The position numbers and the translations under genes are program-made. This document shows positions 13,908 through 23,443 of a stretch of DNA of 64,000 bases, in pieces. The DNA is from Anaerolineae bacterium (lineage in GTDB: Bacteria > Chloroflexota > Anaerolineae > Aggregatilineales > JAFGMM01). The stretch covers positions 520,893-584,892 of the forward strand of contig JAOSJO010000022.1 of assembly GCA_027494055.1 (NCBI GenBank), written 5' to 3'. Under the pieces are notes generated by a model. It did no database searches, was not told the DNA's origin, and saw only the letters and a program-made list of their open reading frames with translations. The number at the start of each line of letters is the position of its first letter. Within the stretch, counting starts at the first letter, position 1.

Positions 13908-14738
13908 ATGAGCACAAATCAAATCGTCATCTACCAGGCCACCCGGCAGGGCCGCGCCCGCATGGACTGCGCCGCCGAGACGCTGACCGCCGTCGCCGAG
14001 CAGCAACCGGGCGTGTACACGGTCGCGCGCTCCTACTCCGGAAACCGGGTGCTCTGCTTTGAGCGCCACCTCGCGCGCCTGGAAGAGTCGGCGCAGCTCA
14101 GCGGCATCCCGCTGGCGCTCGACCGCGCCTGGCTGCGCGGCGCGCTCCGCGCCTGTCTGGAGGAACTCGGCTACCCGGAGGTGCGCTTCTGCGTCAGCGT
14201 GCCCGCCGACGCGCCGGACGTCTACTACCTCGCCTTCGAGCCGCTCCACCCCGTGCCTGAGCGCGTCCTGCGTGCGGGCGTGTCCGTCTACACCACCGAC
14301 CTGAACCGGCACACGCCGCGCGCCAAATCGACCGGGTGGATTGCCGCGCGCCGCGAAGCGCGCGCCGCCCTGCCCGCCGACGCCTATGAGGGCCTGTTGA
14401 CCGGCCCAGATGAGGCGATTCTCGAAGGGACGGAAAGCAACTTCTACGCCGTGGTCGATGGCGCGCTGCGCACCGCCGGGGAGGGCGTCCTGGGCGGCAC
14501 GGCGCGCGCCGTGCTGCTCGAAGTCGCGCCGGCGGTGATCCCGGTCCGGCTCCAGCCCGCCACCCTGGCGGACCTGCCCCGCCTCGACGAAGCGCTGCTC
14601 ACGAGCAGCAGCCGGGGCGTGGTGCCCATCACGCGGATCAACGGCCAGACCGTCGGCGACGGCCGGCCCGGCCCCATCACCGAGGCGCTGCGCCAGCGCT
14701 ACGACGCCTGGGCGGAGGCGCACCTGGAGCCGCTGTGA
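13908..14738 (+). CDS. Class IV PLP aminotransferase
   Basis: 276 residues. Fold type IV features: YTVARSYSGNRVLCFERHLARLEESA (the N-terminal RxxxHLxRL motif), TPRAKSTGWIAARREA (the Lys that forms the PLP aldimine), EAILEGTESNFYAVVDG (typical E-G-x-x-S-N-x-F) and LLTSSSRGVVPITRI near the C-terminus. This family contains branched-chain aminotransferase, D-alanine aminotransferase and 4-amino-4-deoxychorismate lyase. The length suits any of them and the substrate cannot be fixed from sequence. It is followed 37 bp later by a small hypothetical gene. Confidence 0.85.
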   Translation: MSTNQIVIYQATRQGRARMDCAAETLTAVAEQQPGVYTVARSYSGNRVLCFERHLARLEESAQLSGIPLALDRAWLRGALRACLEELGYPEVRFCVSVPADAPDVYYLAFEPLHPVPERVLRAGVSVYTTDLNRHTPRAKSTGWIAARREARAALPADAYEGLLTGPDEAILEGTESNFYAVVDGALRTAGEGVLGGTARAVLLEVAPAVIPVRLQPATLADLPRLDEALLTSSSRGVVPITRINGQTVGDGRPGPITEALRQRYDAWAEAHLEPL

Positions 14739-14775
14739 GCGCGGCCCGGCGCACGAACCTGTCAGGGAGAGCCAG

Positions 14776-15129
14776 ATGACCCGACCTGAAATTGACACCT
14801 ACGACGTTGAACACAACAAGATCGCGACGCTCACGTTCACCTCGGTCCCGGAAGCGGACGCCAGCGGCGGCATCGAGTTCTACGTCACGCTGCACGACGA
14901 GCGTGTGTTCAGCTTCACAGCCTACACGCCGGACCAGATCGCGCGGCTCATGGCGCGCAACGGCTGGCTCAGCTTCGTTGACCTGGACACGCTGATCGTG
15001 CGCGAGGGGACGCTTGAGGCCATCATGCACGCGCTGGAACAGGTGCTCCGCCTCGATGTTGCCCACTTCGGCGTGCAGGTCGCCAGCGCCGGGGCCGAGG
15101 CGACAGGCGACGAGGCCACTGCCCCCTGA
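14776..15129 (+). CDS. Hypothetical protein
   Basis: 117 residues, soluble and acidic. N-terminal strands EIDTYDVEHNKIATLTFTSV and GIEFYVTLHDERVFSFTAYT, then a helix (PDQIARLMARNGWL) and a long helix (GTLEAIMHALEQVLRLDVAH). GGAGAG-type RBS. I know of no named family. It is co-directional with the aminotransferase and convergent with the LysM lipoprotein. Confidence 0.6.
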   Translation: MTRPEIDTYDVEHNKIATLTFTSVPEADASGGIEFYVTLHDERVFSFTAYTPDQIARLMARNGWLSFVDLDTLIVREGTLEAIMHALEQVLRLDVAHFGVQVASAGAEATGDEATAP

Positions 15130-15210
15130 GTCCCCGGCTCTCCTGGGCGACCGGTTCGCGCATCATGTGAACGGTCCTCCCTGGTGCGAATTTCTCCCAG
15201 GGCGGTCGCG

Positions 15211-15964
15211 TCAGGGCACGGGGGTGCCGCCCGGTGGGGGTGACGGTCGGCGATGGGGCGACGTTCGGCAGCGCGGGCGTGACGCTCGCGGCGCGTGTCG
15301 GCTCCGGCGTGCGGGTCGCCGAATAGAACTCGATTGCCTCGGTAGGCGGGGGCGCTTCTGTCAGGGAGAGCGGCGCGACCGTCGGCCAGATGGGCAGCCT
15401 CGGCACGTGCAGGCGCTGCCCGACGAAGATGCGGTCGGGGTTTTCGAGGCAGTTCGCCTCGGCGAGCGCCGCGACGGTGCTGCCAGCCGCTTCAGCAATG
15501 CGGAAGAGGGTGTCGCCGCGCACGACGACGTAGACCGGCCAGTCGGCGCGCACCGCACATGCCGGCGTGGGGGTCGGTTGTGGGGTTGGCCAGGCGGTAC
15601 GCGAGGCGGTCGGCGGCGCCTGCGGCGTCGTGGTCGGCGTCGCAGGCTCGTCCTGCGGGTGCGGGCTGGCGGTGGCGATGAGGGTTGGCGTGTCGTAGGG
15701 CGTCAGCGTCGCAAGCTCGATCCGCGTGGGCGCGCCGGTCGGGAAGGTGGAGGCGCTGAGGGTTGCCAACTCAGTGGCAAGGCGGGCATTTTTGGTTTGC
15801 AGCGCCTCCACCGTCCGCGTCCCGGCGAGGTCCACAGTCGGCTCGTATTCGATCCCAACCTCAAGCGTGCCGCACGCCGCGAGCGTAACCACGCACGCCA
15901 GCAGGAGCAGGGTTGTGTGCAGGGGCCAGGCAGCGCGTGATCGCGCTGGCCGTACAGGGCGCAT
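15211..15964 (-). CDS. LysM-domain lipoprotein
   Basis: Start ATG 15964, then a basic n-region, a hydrophobic stretch and the lipobox TLAAC. A short helical segment (TKNARLATELATL) follows, then a long Pro/Thr linker. One LysM domain reads YVVVRGDTLFRIAEAAG, VAALAEANCLENPDRIFVGQ, RLHVP. The tail is Pro/Thr-rich. The frame probably shifts at CCC 15230-15232: removing one base gives a stop at 15211 (PTGGTPVP-stop), which also removes the overlap with the convergent gene. It binds peptidoglycan-like glycans at the cell surface (family knowledge). Confidence 0.75.
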
Positions 15965-16105
15965 TGACTCTCCCATTCATGTTCACGCGCTCGCGACGAT
16001 ACATTATCGCATCAACATACCCTAACGCGCCCTTGTTACGGGAGCATGTCAGCCCTGTCACCGGTCTGCAACGGCGTGTTACCATCCTGAAACATGCCCC
16101 TGGCG

Positions 16106-17198
16106 TCAGCCCGGCGCGAGCCAAAGCGCCTGCCGGCCCAGCCGCGCCCAATCCGCGTCGAGGCGCGCGCTGTCCGCGTAATCCAGGCTGCCCGACCACG
16201 GGTCGATGAGCCAGAAGCCGCCCGCGTCGTAGCCCACGACGGCATAAGAGTGCTCGTAGCGGATGACCGTCACCGCCTCGCCGCCGCCATCCTGCGGGAC
16301 AAAGCCCACCGGCTGGTGACCGTACATGCCCAGGCCGTGCGTGGCGATAATCATGGCCGGCGTGCCCTGGTCGAGCAGCGCGCGGAGCGCGTCGAGGTTG
16401 GCGTCGTAGGTGTACCGCGCCGTGACGCCCAGCGCGGCCAGCCCGGCCTGCAACGGCTCGACGTAAGCGCCGTAGCCGCCGACCTTCTCCTGCGCCGCGC
16501 CGGGCGGCAGCGACCCGGCCTCGCTATCGACCGGCCCGACGAAGCCCCGGTGCGGGTTGTCGTAGGATTGCGGCAGCGCGTTGAACACGGTCATGTCGTC
16601 GGCGCAGGCGAAACCGGCGGCGCGCAGCAGGCTGCACGCGCTGGCGCTCTCGCAGCTCAGGCTGCGCGACTGCTTCACCACCGGCACGTCGAGGAACACC
16701 CGGACTCGTCGCCGCCGGCGTCAGCGCGCCGGGGATGTCGAGCGTCTGCCCGGCGTAGATGCGGTTCGGGTCGGTGACGCCGTTCGTCGCGCTGATTGCA
16801 CTCTCCGAGACGCCGTACAGCCGCGCGATCTGCCCAAGCGTCTCGCCGGGCGCGACGGTGTGCGACACCGCGCCTTCGATTGCCTCCGGGATGTAGAGCA
16901 CCTGCCCGACGTAAATCTTGCTAGGGTCGGCGAGCGCGTTCGCAGCGACCAGGTCGGCGATGGCGCTCCCGGTCAGTGCGGCGATCTTGCCCAGCGTGTC
17001 GCCCGCGACGACCGTGTACGTCGGCCAGGGGTAACGCGCCTCGTCTGTGTCCGGCGCGGACGTGGGCGGCGGCAGCGCGGTCTGGTCCGCGAGTGTGAGA
17101 GGCGTCGGCGGTGGCGCAGGGGCGACGCCCCCGCGCGGCAGGTTGCAGGCGAGGCTTGCCAGGATCAGGAAGAAGAGGGCAATGGCGGCGCGATGCAT
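16106..17198 (-). CDS. LysM x2 lipoprotein with C39-type peptidase domain, frameshifted
   Basis: Lipoprotein signal (LILASLAC lipobox), Pro-rich linker, LysM 1 (YTVVAGDTLGKIAALTG...IYVGQVLYIP) and LysM 2 (HTVAPGETLGQIARLYG...IYAGQTLDIP). The frame then changes at the CCC run 16699-16701; one base fewer gives TSPVFLDVPVVKQSRSLSCE. The C-terminal domain has the C39_2-type triad pattern: Cys in QSRSLSCESASA, His in YEHSYAVVGYD and Asp in LIDPWSG. It is likely a surface peptidase acting on peptides or cell wall. It is divergent from the histidine kinase at 17340. Confidence 0.8.
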
Positions 17199-17323
17199 GG
17201 CAGATACTCCGGTTCGATCCAGCCTCTATTGTGCCGCGCGCCGCCCCGCGCGTCTGGACTCCCCGCCTACGCCTGCCGTGCGGCTCCCCGGCGGGGCGCG
17301 CGCCCGACTTCCTCTGCCCGTGC

Positions 17324-17329
17324 TATAAT
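17324..17329 (+). promoter_or_regulatory. Perfect -10 box close to the kinase start
   Basis: TATAAT lies only 10 bases before ATG 17340, so a start at about 17336-17340 would give a nearly leaderless mRNA. No good -35 is seen. Confidence 0.45.
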
Positions 17330-17339
17330 AATGTGGATT

Positions 17340-18839
17340 ATGTTGAGCGAAACGTTCCGAGACGCCATAATCCCCATCTACTTCGTGTACGGGTTGGGGT
17401 TTTTCTCGCTGGGGCTGGCGGTTGCGCTGGAGTCGCGCCGGTCCGCGCCGGACCTCCCCTTCGCGCGCGCGATGATCCCGCTCGCCATCTTCGGCCTGAT
17501 CCAGGGCGTACACGTGTGGCTGGAGATGTTCGTGCGCGACGCCGAGCTGCACGGCCGCGCCGCGCCGCCACCCTGGTTCGAGTTGCTGCGCCTGGCGCTG
17601 CTGGCGGCGTCGTTCGCGGCGCTGATTGCGTTCGGCGTCAAGATGCTGCGGCCCAGCGGGTGGCCGGCGCACACGGAGTGGTACATCGCCGGGGTGATGG
17701 TGCTGTTCTGGCTGGGGAGCGTGATGGTGCTGGGGCAGTTGCTCCGCCCCGGCGACGCCATGCGCACCACGCTGGAGTCGTGGTTTCGCATGACGGACAC
17801 GCTGAGCCGCTACGTCCTGGCGATCCCCGGCGCGCTCATCAGCGGGTATGCGCTGTGGCGGCAGGCCGGCCGGCTGGCGCAGGAGCGCCGCCGCTTCACC
17901 CGTGATCTGCGCGTGGCGTCAATCACGTTCTTCGTGTACGGCCTGGTCGGGCAGATCTTCGTCAACGAGACGCGGCTCTTCCCGTCGAACATCATCAACG
18001 CCGACGTGTTCATGCAGCTCACAGGCGCGCCGATCCAGTCTCTTCCGGGGGCGCTGGCGGTCGTCCTGGCGGTGACGCTGATCCGCGCCATGCAGCTCTT
18101 CGAGTTGGACCGCCGCCGCGCGCTGGCCGCCGCCGAGCAGCGCGCGCACGACGAACTCGCCAAGCGCGAGGCGCTGCGCCGCGAGATGCTGCGCCACACC
18201 GTCGCGGCGCAGGAGGAGGAGCGCCGGCGCATCGCGCGCGAGCTGCACGACGAGATCGGCCAGATCCTCACCGGGCTTTCGCTGGGGCTGGCCGGGTTGC
18301 AACAGTCGGCGGGCGCGGACGCGAACGGCCTGACTGAACAGATCAGCGAGCTGCGCCAGTTGACCCAGGACAGCGTAACCGAACTCCGCCAGCTCGTCAC
18401 CGACCTGCGCCCAAGCCAGCTCGATCACCTGGGGCTGGTGGCGGCGGTGCGCGCGCTCGTGCAGGAGAGCCGCCAGCGCTTCGGCCTCAAGGTCGATTTC
18501 GAAGTCACCGGCCCCCGCCGCCGCCTCCCGCCAGAGGTCGAGCTGGCGGTGTTCCGCATTGCGCAGGAGTCGCTGACCAACGTGGCGCGGCACGCGGGCG
18601 CGCCGACGGCGCGCGTGCGTCTGGCTTATGAGGCGGACGGCGTGCGGATTGCCGTCAGCGACGACGGCGTGGGGTTCACGTACCAGGAGCATGAATTCGC
18701 CAACGGGCAACACTGGGGGCTGCTGGGCATCACCGAGCGCGCCGCGCAGTGGGGCGGCACGGTCACGATTGACACCGCGCCCGGCGCGGGCACGCGCGTG
18801 GAGGCCTGGCTGCCGGTCAAACCCGAGACGGCGGGATGA
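17340..18839 (+). CDS. NarL-type sensor histidine kinase
   Basis: About 499 residues. The N-terminal ~270 residues hold six to seven hydrophobic helices (IPIYFVYGLGFFSLGLAVAL, ARAMIPLAIFGLIQG, LALLAASFAALIAFGV, IAGVMVLFWLGSVMVLG and others), a membrane sensor. A coiled linker leads to HisKA_3 (EEERRRIARELHDEIGQ, phospho-His in RELHDE), then HATPase_c with N-box ESLTNVARHAGAP, G1 VSDDGVGF and LGITERAAQWGG. ATG 17340 is preferred over 17331 because 17331 lies within 2 bases of the -10. The regulator gene follows after 6 bp, making a coupled pair. Confidence 0.9.
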   Translation: MLSETFRDAIIPIYFVYGLGFFSLGLAVALESRRSAPDLPFARAMIPLAIFGLIQGVHVWLEMFVRDAELHGRAAPPPWFELLRLALLAASFAALIAFGVKMLRPSGWPAHTEWYIAGVMVLFWLGSVMVLGQLLRPGDAMRTTLESWFRMTDTLSRYVLAIPGALISGYALWRQAGRLAQERRRFTRDLRVASITFFVYGLVGQIFVNETRLFPSNIINADVFMQLTGAPIQSLPGALAVVLAVTLIRAMQLFELDRRRALAAAEQRAHDELAKREALRREMLRHTVAAQEEERRRIARELHDEIGQILTGLSLGLAGLQQSAGADANGLTEQISELRQLTQDSVTELRQLVTDLRPSQLDHLGLVAAVRALVQESRQRFGLKVDFEVTGPRRRLPPEVELAVFRIAQESLTNVARHAGAPTARVRLAYEADGVRIAVSDDGVGFTYQEHEFANGQHWGLLGITERAAQWGGTVTIDTAPGAGTRVEAWLPVKPETAG

Positions 18840-18845
18840 GGACGG

Positions 18846-19529
18846 ATGACGGATATGGGAGAGAACGCTGCCGAGACCATTCGCATCCTGCTTGTGGACG
18901 ACCATGACGTGGTCCGCGAGGGGCTGCGCGCGCTGTTGAGCGCCGAGCCGGACTTCGAAGTGATCGGGTCGGCGCGCTCCGGGCCGGAGGCGATGGAGAT
19001 GATCCAGGCGCTCACGCCGGACGTGATGCTGATGGACATCACGATGGAGGGGATGGACGGCCTCGAAGTCACGCGGCGCGTCAAGGCGTGCTGTGGCGAT
19101 GCGGTCAAGGTGCTGGCGCTGACCATCCACGAAGGGCAGGATTACTTCTTCGCCATGCTGCACGCGGGCGCGTCCGGCTACGTGCCGAAGCGCGCCGCCT
19201 CCGATGACCTGGTGCAGGCGATCCGCGCAGTGGCGCGCGGCGAGATCTACCTGCACCCGTCGGTGGCCGGCGCGCTGGTGCAGGACTTCCTGGAGGGCTA
19301 CGACCCCCTGCTGGCCGAGAAGCGCGAGGCGCTCCCCAGGCTCACAGACCGCGAGCGCGAGGTGCTCACCCTCATCGGCGAGGGGCTGCGCAACCAGGAC
19401 ATCGCCGAGCGGCTGGCGATCAGCCCCAAGACGGTGTCGCGCCACCGGGAGAACATCCTGCGCAAGCTGAACCTCGACACGCGCGCCGACCTGATCCGTT
19501 ACGCGATCACCATGGGGCTGATCGAGTAA
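18846..19529 (+). CDS. NarL/LuxR-type response regulator
   Basis: 227 residues. Receiver domain with the acidic pair in ILLVDDHDVVREGL, phospho-Asp in DVMLMDITMEGMDG, Thr in LALTIHEG and Lys in GYVPKRAA. After a linker, the GerE/LuxR HTH reads LTDREREVLTLIGEGLRNQD, then IAERLAISPKTVSRHRENIL. It is the partner of the kinase immediately upstream. Targets unknown. Confidence 0.92.
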   Translation: MTDMGENAAETIRILLVDDHDVVREGLRALLSAEPDFEVIGSARSGPEAMEMIQALTPDVMLMDITMEGMDGLEVTRRVKACCGDAVKVLALTIHEGQDYFFAMLHAGASGYVPKRAASDDLVQAIRAVARGEIYLHPSVAGALVQDFLEGYDPLLAEKREALPRLTDREREVLTLIGEGLRNQDIAERLAISPKTVSRHRENILRKLNLDTRADLIRYAITMGLIE

Positions 19530-19614
19530 CGTCCCCTGCGCACCCCCGAAAATTGGGATGACGCCCCGCCCTGCCCTCTGCTATCCTGGCCGTGAAGTCT
19601 ACGGAGGGTCCGAA

Positions 19615-19839
19615 ATGGAGGCAGAGATGGCAGGGCAGAACTACGTATGCCCGAAGTGCGGGAACACCGACTGCGAACTCGACCAGTTCCACGCCGCCGG
19701 CGGCCTGCTCAGCAGGCTGTTCGACGTGCAACACAAGCGGTTCACCACGGTGACCTGCACCCGCTGCCGGTACACCGAACTCTACAAGGCGGACACCCGC
19801 ACGACTGAAAACATCCTTGATTTCCTCGCCAGCAGCTAA
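19615..19839 (+). CDS. Zn-ribbon protein of the COG3478 type
   Basis: 74 residues from ATG 19615, chosen for GGAGGG 6 bases upstream; ATG 19627 is an in-frame alternative. YVCPKCGNTDCELDQF, then GLLSRLFDVQHKRFTTVTC and TRCRYTELYK, match the small predicted nucleic-acid-binding Zn-ribbon family (PF09855-like), with CxxC/CxxC zinc ligands. Function in that family is unknown. Followed by a clear terminator. Confidence 0.8.
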   Translation: MEAEMAGQNYVCPKCGNTDCELDQFHAAGGLLSRLFDVQHKRFTTVTCTRCRYTELYKADTRTTENILDFLASS

Positions 19840-19864
19840 GGCCCGCTGGCACGTCCCCTGCTTA

Positions 19865-19903
19865 CCAGCGCCGCGTTCCCCTTCGCGGCGCTGGCCCCTT
19901 TTT
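19865..19903 (+). terminator. Rho-independent terminator
   Basis: An 11-bp perfect stem CCAGCGCCGCG/CGCGGCGCTGG with an 8-base loop, followed by CCCC and T5, 26 bases after the Zn-ribbon stop. Confidence 0.8.
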
Positions 19904-20043
19904 CCCCGGCGGCTACGTGCCCGCAACAAACGTCAGTATACTTGTAGACGCCCGACCCCCTGGCCCTGGCGGGCTATGGCGCGCTCCCGCAATGCGGGTA
20001 GACTCTGCGCGGTTTGCGCTGTCTCTGGGATGCGAATGCCCTG

Positions 20044-21880
20044 ATGCGGAAAGCCCTACTCCTTGCACTGATCTTCGGTGTGGCGCTGGCCGCCTGTCGG
20101 CCTGACCCAACGCCGACGCCGTCGCCGCCGACGGCCACCTATCCGCCCCAGGCCACCCCGACCCCGCTGGGCGGGCCGCTGGTCATCTTCTGGTCGATTG
20201 TGGACTCCGCCGCCGACGGAAGCGCGGCCACCTACACGGTGCGCATCAACGCGAGCGGCGGCACCGCCCCCTACACCTACTACCATGGGGCGACGCGCCT
20301 CGACGGCGCGACGTTCACGGTCAGCCAGCCGTGCCCGCCGGACGCGCCGGTCACGTTCGACATCCGCGTCGAGAGCGCCGACGGCCAGGCCGACGCCATG
20401 CAGGGCACGCTGCCGGCCACGTGCCCCACGCCGGCCCCGCTCGTGGAGGCCACGCCCACGGTGGCCGGCGCGCCCGCCATCGCGAACCCGGACCGCCCGC
20501 CCGCCGGACGCCCCGCCTTCTACGCGCTCACCTTCGGCGCGTCGGCAGACGCCCACGCCACGCTGCTGTTCCCCGCCGGGACGGCGCGCGTCGTCGCGCG
20601 CTGGCGTCACCAACTGATCGCCGAAGACGAGACGGTGCACCGGCGGATCACGTACACGCCCGGTCGCCCGGAGCCGACGACGGCGCGGCCCTGGCAGGAG
20701 GCGAGCGACACCTGGGACCACGACCCGGACGGCGAAGCGACGTACACCATCGAGTCGGGGCCGGCGGGCGCGCCGCTCGAACCGGGCGTGTACACGCTGC
20801 GCCTGTCGCTGCAGAGCGATCCCTACCGCTTTGTCGAGGGCGCGTTCGTCGTGCTGCCGGAGGCGGTCGAGGTCGGCGGGGTGGCGCGCTTTGGCGTCCC
20901 GGCGAGCACCGACGCGCCGCAGGCGTGCCTGCTGTGGCAGATCGGCCCGACCAGCGCCGATCTGGACTACCGCCTGCTCGACGACCCGACCGACCTGCTC
21001 ACAAGCTGGGGCGCGCAGGGCTTCGCGCCCTCCCCCGACGGCGCGCGCGTGGCCTACGTGAGCGCGTTCCTCGGCTTCGGCGGCCAGCCCGTCCGGCAGC
21101 CACACGTCTACACGTGGGACGGCGGCGTGGACCGCGCGCTCGACCTCGATGGGGGCGGCAGGCGCGCCGGCCTGGTCGGCAGATGGGACGCTGCTGGCGG
21201 TCACGGACGCGACCGGCGTCACAGTCTTCGACGTGGACGGCGACAGCGCGCCGCTCTTCTTGCCGGGCGCGGCGCATCCGCGCTTTGCGCCGGCCGACAA
21301 CCGCCTCGCCTTCGTGCGCGACGGCGAGGCGCTGGTGATCCGCGACCCCGACGGCGCGGAGCGCGTGGTCGCGGAGACGGCGTGGGAGGCGATGGGCGAG
21401 ATTGCCTGGACGCCCGACGGCGCGCGGCTGTACTACGTCGAGCAGGGGCCGCCGGTCCGGCAGGGGCCGGGCGGTTACGTCAACGGCGTGCTGTGGACGG
21501 TGAGCGCGGGCGGCGGGGACGCGGCGCGCTGGTCGGTGAACACCTACGTCAGCCCGCGCGACCTGCTGATTGCGCTCGGTGGCCGCTACTTGCTGGCGAA
21601 GGACGGCACCGGCGCGGTGGCCGATTGCCAGGTAGACGAGCGCCTGCACGTCTTCGACCTGGAGACGGAGGACCCGATGCGCCAGGACCGCACGCTGTGG
21701 GACATCAGCGGCGGGGGCGAGAGCGCCTACCGCTGGCTGACGGAGGGCGCTTTCCTGCTGGTGCGCCAGCCGCGCTGCTCCGGGCTGGCGGCGGAGTTCA
21801 TCCGCGTGGAGGCGGCGAACGGGCGCGCGGCGTGGCTCGGCGGCCTGCCGAACACGCCCACCGGCCCGGCCTGCCGCTAG
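20044..21880 (+). CDS. Lipoprotein with WD40/TolB-like propeller, frameshifted
   Basis: Start ATG 20044, with MRKALLLALIFGVALAAC forming a lipoprotein signal (lipobox ALAAC). A Pro/Thr linker follows, then a beta-sandwich region (~residues 45-130, FWSIVDSAADGSAATYTVRI). A second domain resembles a C-terminal secreted beta domain (LEPGVYTLRLSLQSDPYRF). The last ~300 residues have TolB-like repeats (FAPSPDGARVAYVS, APAWSADGTLLAVTD, IAWTPDGARLYYVE). The frame changes at G5 21151-21155; one G fewer restores DLDGAAGAPAWSADG. It probably acts as an extracytoplasmic scaffold; no enzyme motif. Confidence 0.7.
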
Positions 21881-21917
21881 GGTCGGGGCAGGCGACACGG
21901 GGATCGTGGAGCAGAAT

Positions 21918-22092
21918 TGAACCACAGATAACGCAGATAACGCGGATTCAGAAACAATCAAGACCTTCATCCATGTGGGTCGCTTCCCGAAAGCTCGTGG
22001 CTTTCGGGAAGCTATAAACACCATACGCAGTAACATGGGCAATTCCAAATATAGAGATCATAATTCGTGTTATCCGTGTAATCCGTGGTTAA
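21918..22092. repeat. Interspersed inverted repeat, ACCACAGATAAC type
   Basis: The left arm AACCACAGATAACGCAGATA and the right arm ending in ATCCGTGTAATCCGTGGTTA are imperfect complements about 115 bases apart. Elements of this kind (ACCACAGAT...ATCTGTGGTT) are scattered in many bacterial genomes. The 21881-22224 gap holds this element, an internal hairpin and a -10-like TATAAT (22160), but no gene. Confidence 0.6.
21983..22013. terminator. Strong hairpin inside the repeat
   Basis: A perfect 13-bp stem GCTTCCCGAAAGC/GCTTTCGGGAAGC with a 5-base loop. No long T-run follows, so it may only slow or partially stop transcription from the lipoprotein gene. Confidence 0.45.
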
Positions 22093-22224
22093 ACGGCTTC
22101 TCGCCCAGGCGAGCCGGAAGCGACAGCCGGCCAGGGGGCAGCGCAGGCGTTGGAGATGCTATAATTCACATATGATGTGTCACTTGCCGTGTTCCTTCAC
22201 CCACCGCCGAGCAGGGGGTGCGCC

Positions 22225-23007
22225 ATGCGGCCCGCGCAGCAGCCTGACCCCTGGCTCAACCTCACCCCGCAGGCTGCCCGCCTGGTTGCGCGCGCCGTTG
22301 GCCTGTCCGCCGAACTCGGCCACCACTACCTGGGCGTCGAACACGTGATCCTCGCCGCCCTCACCTCCGACGAGACCGCCGCCGGCTACGCCATCGAGGC
22401 GGCGGGCCTGCCGGCCGTTGACTTCGTGCGCGCGCTCCGGGAGGAAATCGCCGTCTACCCCCGCCTGCCGTCCGACGACGACGCGCTCCCGCTCACGCCG
22501 CGCCTCGCGCGCATCCTCGAACGGGGGTCGCCCGACGCCCCGCTCGACCCGACGGCGCTGTTGCGCCACATCCTGGCGGACGCGCGCGCCGTGCCCTACC
22601 GCCTGACCGCCGCGCTCGGCGGGGACCCTGCCCGCCTCGCCGGGGCGCTCGCCGACATGCTCCAGGTTCTGGAGCGGCCGGTTGAGACCGCCGCGCCGCA
22701 CGAGGATGCGCAGTCGATCAAGGACTCGATGGTGCTCGCGGCGCGGGGCCGCCAGATGCTTCAGGAACTCGCCGACGAGCTGCGCGATCACGGCTACGAG
22801 TTGCTGTTTGACGGCGCGGTCATCGGCTGGCTGCTGGTGCAAGAGCTGGACAGCGAGGGCCACGGCGTCATCGACCGCCTCTTTGCCGAGGACATCCGCC
22901 CCCGCGTCGCGGCGGCGCTGGACGCGAACCCGCCTGGCAGTGTCTTCTACCTGAGCCTGGTTGGCGACAGGCTCGAGCTGCTTGTGAACAGGGACCCTGA
23001 GCCATGA
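22225..23007 (+). CDS. Clp_N-domain protein without AAA+ domains
   Basis: 260 residues from ATG 22225. Residues ~10-145 are a Clp N-terminal double repeat: LTPQAARLVARAVGLSAELG, HHYLGVEHVILAALTSDETA, and the second repeat LTPRLARILERG...LDPTALLRHILAD. The C-terminal ~80 residues (MLQELADELRDHGYELLFDG, then GVIDRLFAEDIRPRVAAALD and GSVFYLSLVGDRLELLV) resemble the small D2 domain at the end of ClpB/ClpC. No Walker A or B is present. It would therefore be a non-ATPase Clp-like adaptor (inference). The stop overlaps the FHA gene ATG (ATGA). Confidence 0.65.
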   Translation: MRPAQQPDPWLNLTPQAARLVARAVGLSAELGHHYLGVEHVILAALTSDETAAGYAIEAAGLPAVDFVRALREEIAVYPRLPSDDDALPLTPRLARILERGSPDAPLDPTALLRHILADARAVPYRLTAALGGDPARLAGALADMLQVLERPVETAAPHEDAQSIKDSMVLAARGRQMLQELADELRDHGYELLFDGAVIGWLLVQELDSEGHGVIDRLFAEDIRPRVAAALDANPPGSVFYLSLVGDRLELLVNRDPEP

Positions 23008-23443
23008 ACCGCTGCCCGACCTGCGGCTTCGACACCGACCCGTCCTGGCATTACTGCCCCGACTGCGGCCAGCCCCTCCGGTGGATCGCGGTCGCCGCGC
23101 CCGCCTACCTGGAGTTCATCGGCGGGCCGGAGGATGGCCGCATCGCCCGCTCACCGGGTCGTTGATGACCATCGGCCGGCGCAGCGACAACGAGGTCGTC
23201 ATCCTCACCGACCGGTCGATCTCGCGCCGGCACGCGGTGATTTCGTACCGGGGGCGCGCCTTCTGGATCGCCGACCTGGACAGCACCCTCGGCACGCGCG
23301 TCGGCGGCGAGAAGATCGCCGACGAATACCCGCTCAGCGACGGTGACGTGATCCTCATCGGGCACACGCGCCTGGTCTTCTGCCAGGGCGAGCCGATTGC
23401 GCCGAAGCCACACCTGCACCGCATCGCATTGGAAGCACCATGA
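23004..23443 (+). CDS. Zinc-ribbon plus FHA-domain protein, frameshifted
   Basis: The N-terminus MNRCPTCGFDTDPSWHYCPD has a CxxC...CxxC zinc ribbon. The frame shifts at CCC 23146-23148; one more C gives GRIAPLTGSLMTIGRRSDNE. The FHA domain has all the phosphothreonine-binding hallmarks: TIGRRSDNEVVI, SISRRHAVISYRG, DLDSTLGTRVGG. It likely reads Ser/Thr phosphorylation. ATGA overlaps couple it to the Clp_N protein before and the AlkZ-like protein after. Confidence 0.8.

Noticed and set aside
17919..19445. Minus-strand open frame of 508 codons
   Set aside because: Antisense to the well-supported kinase and regulator pair.
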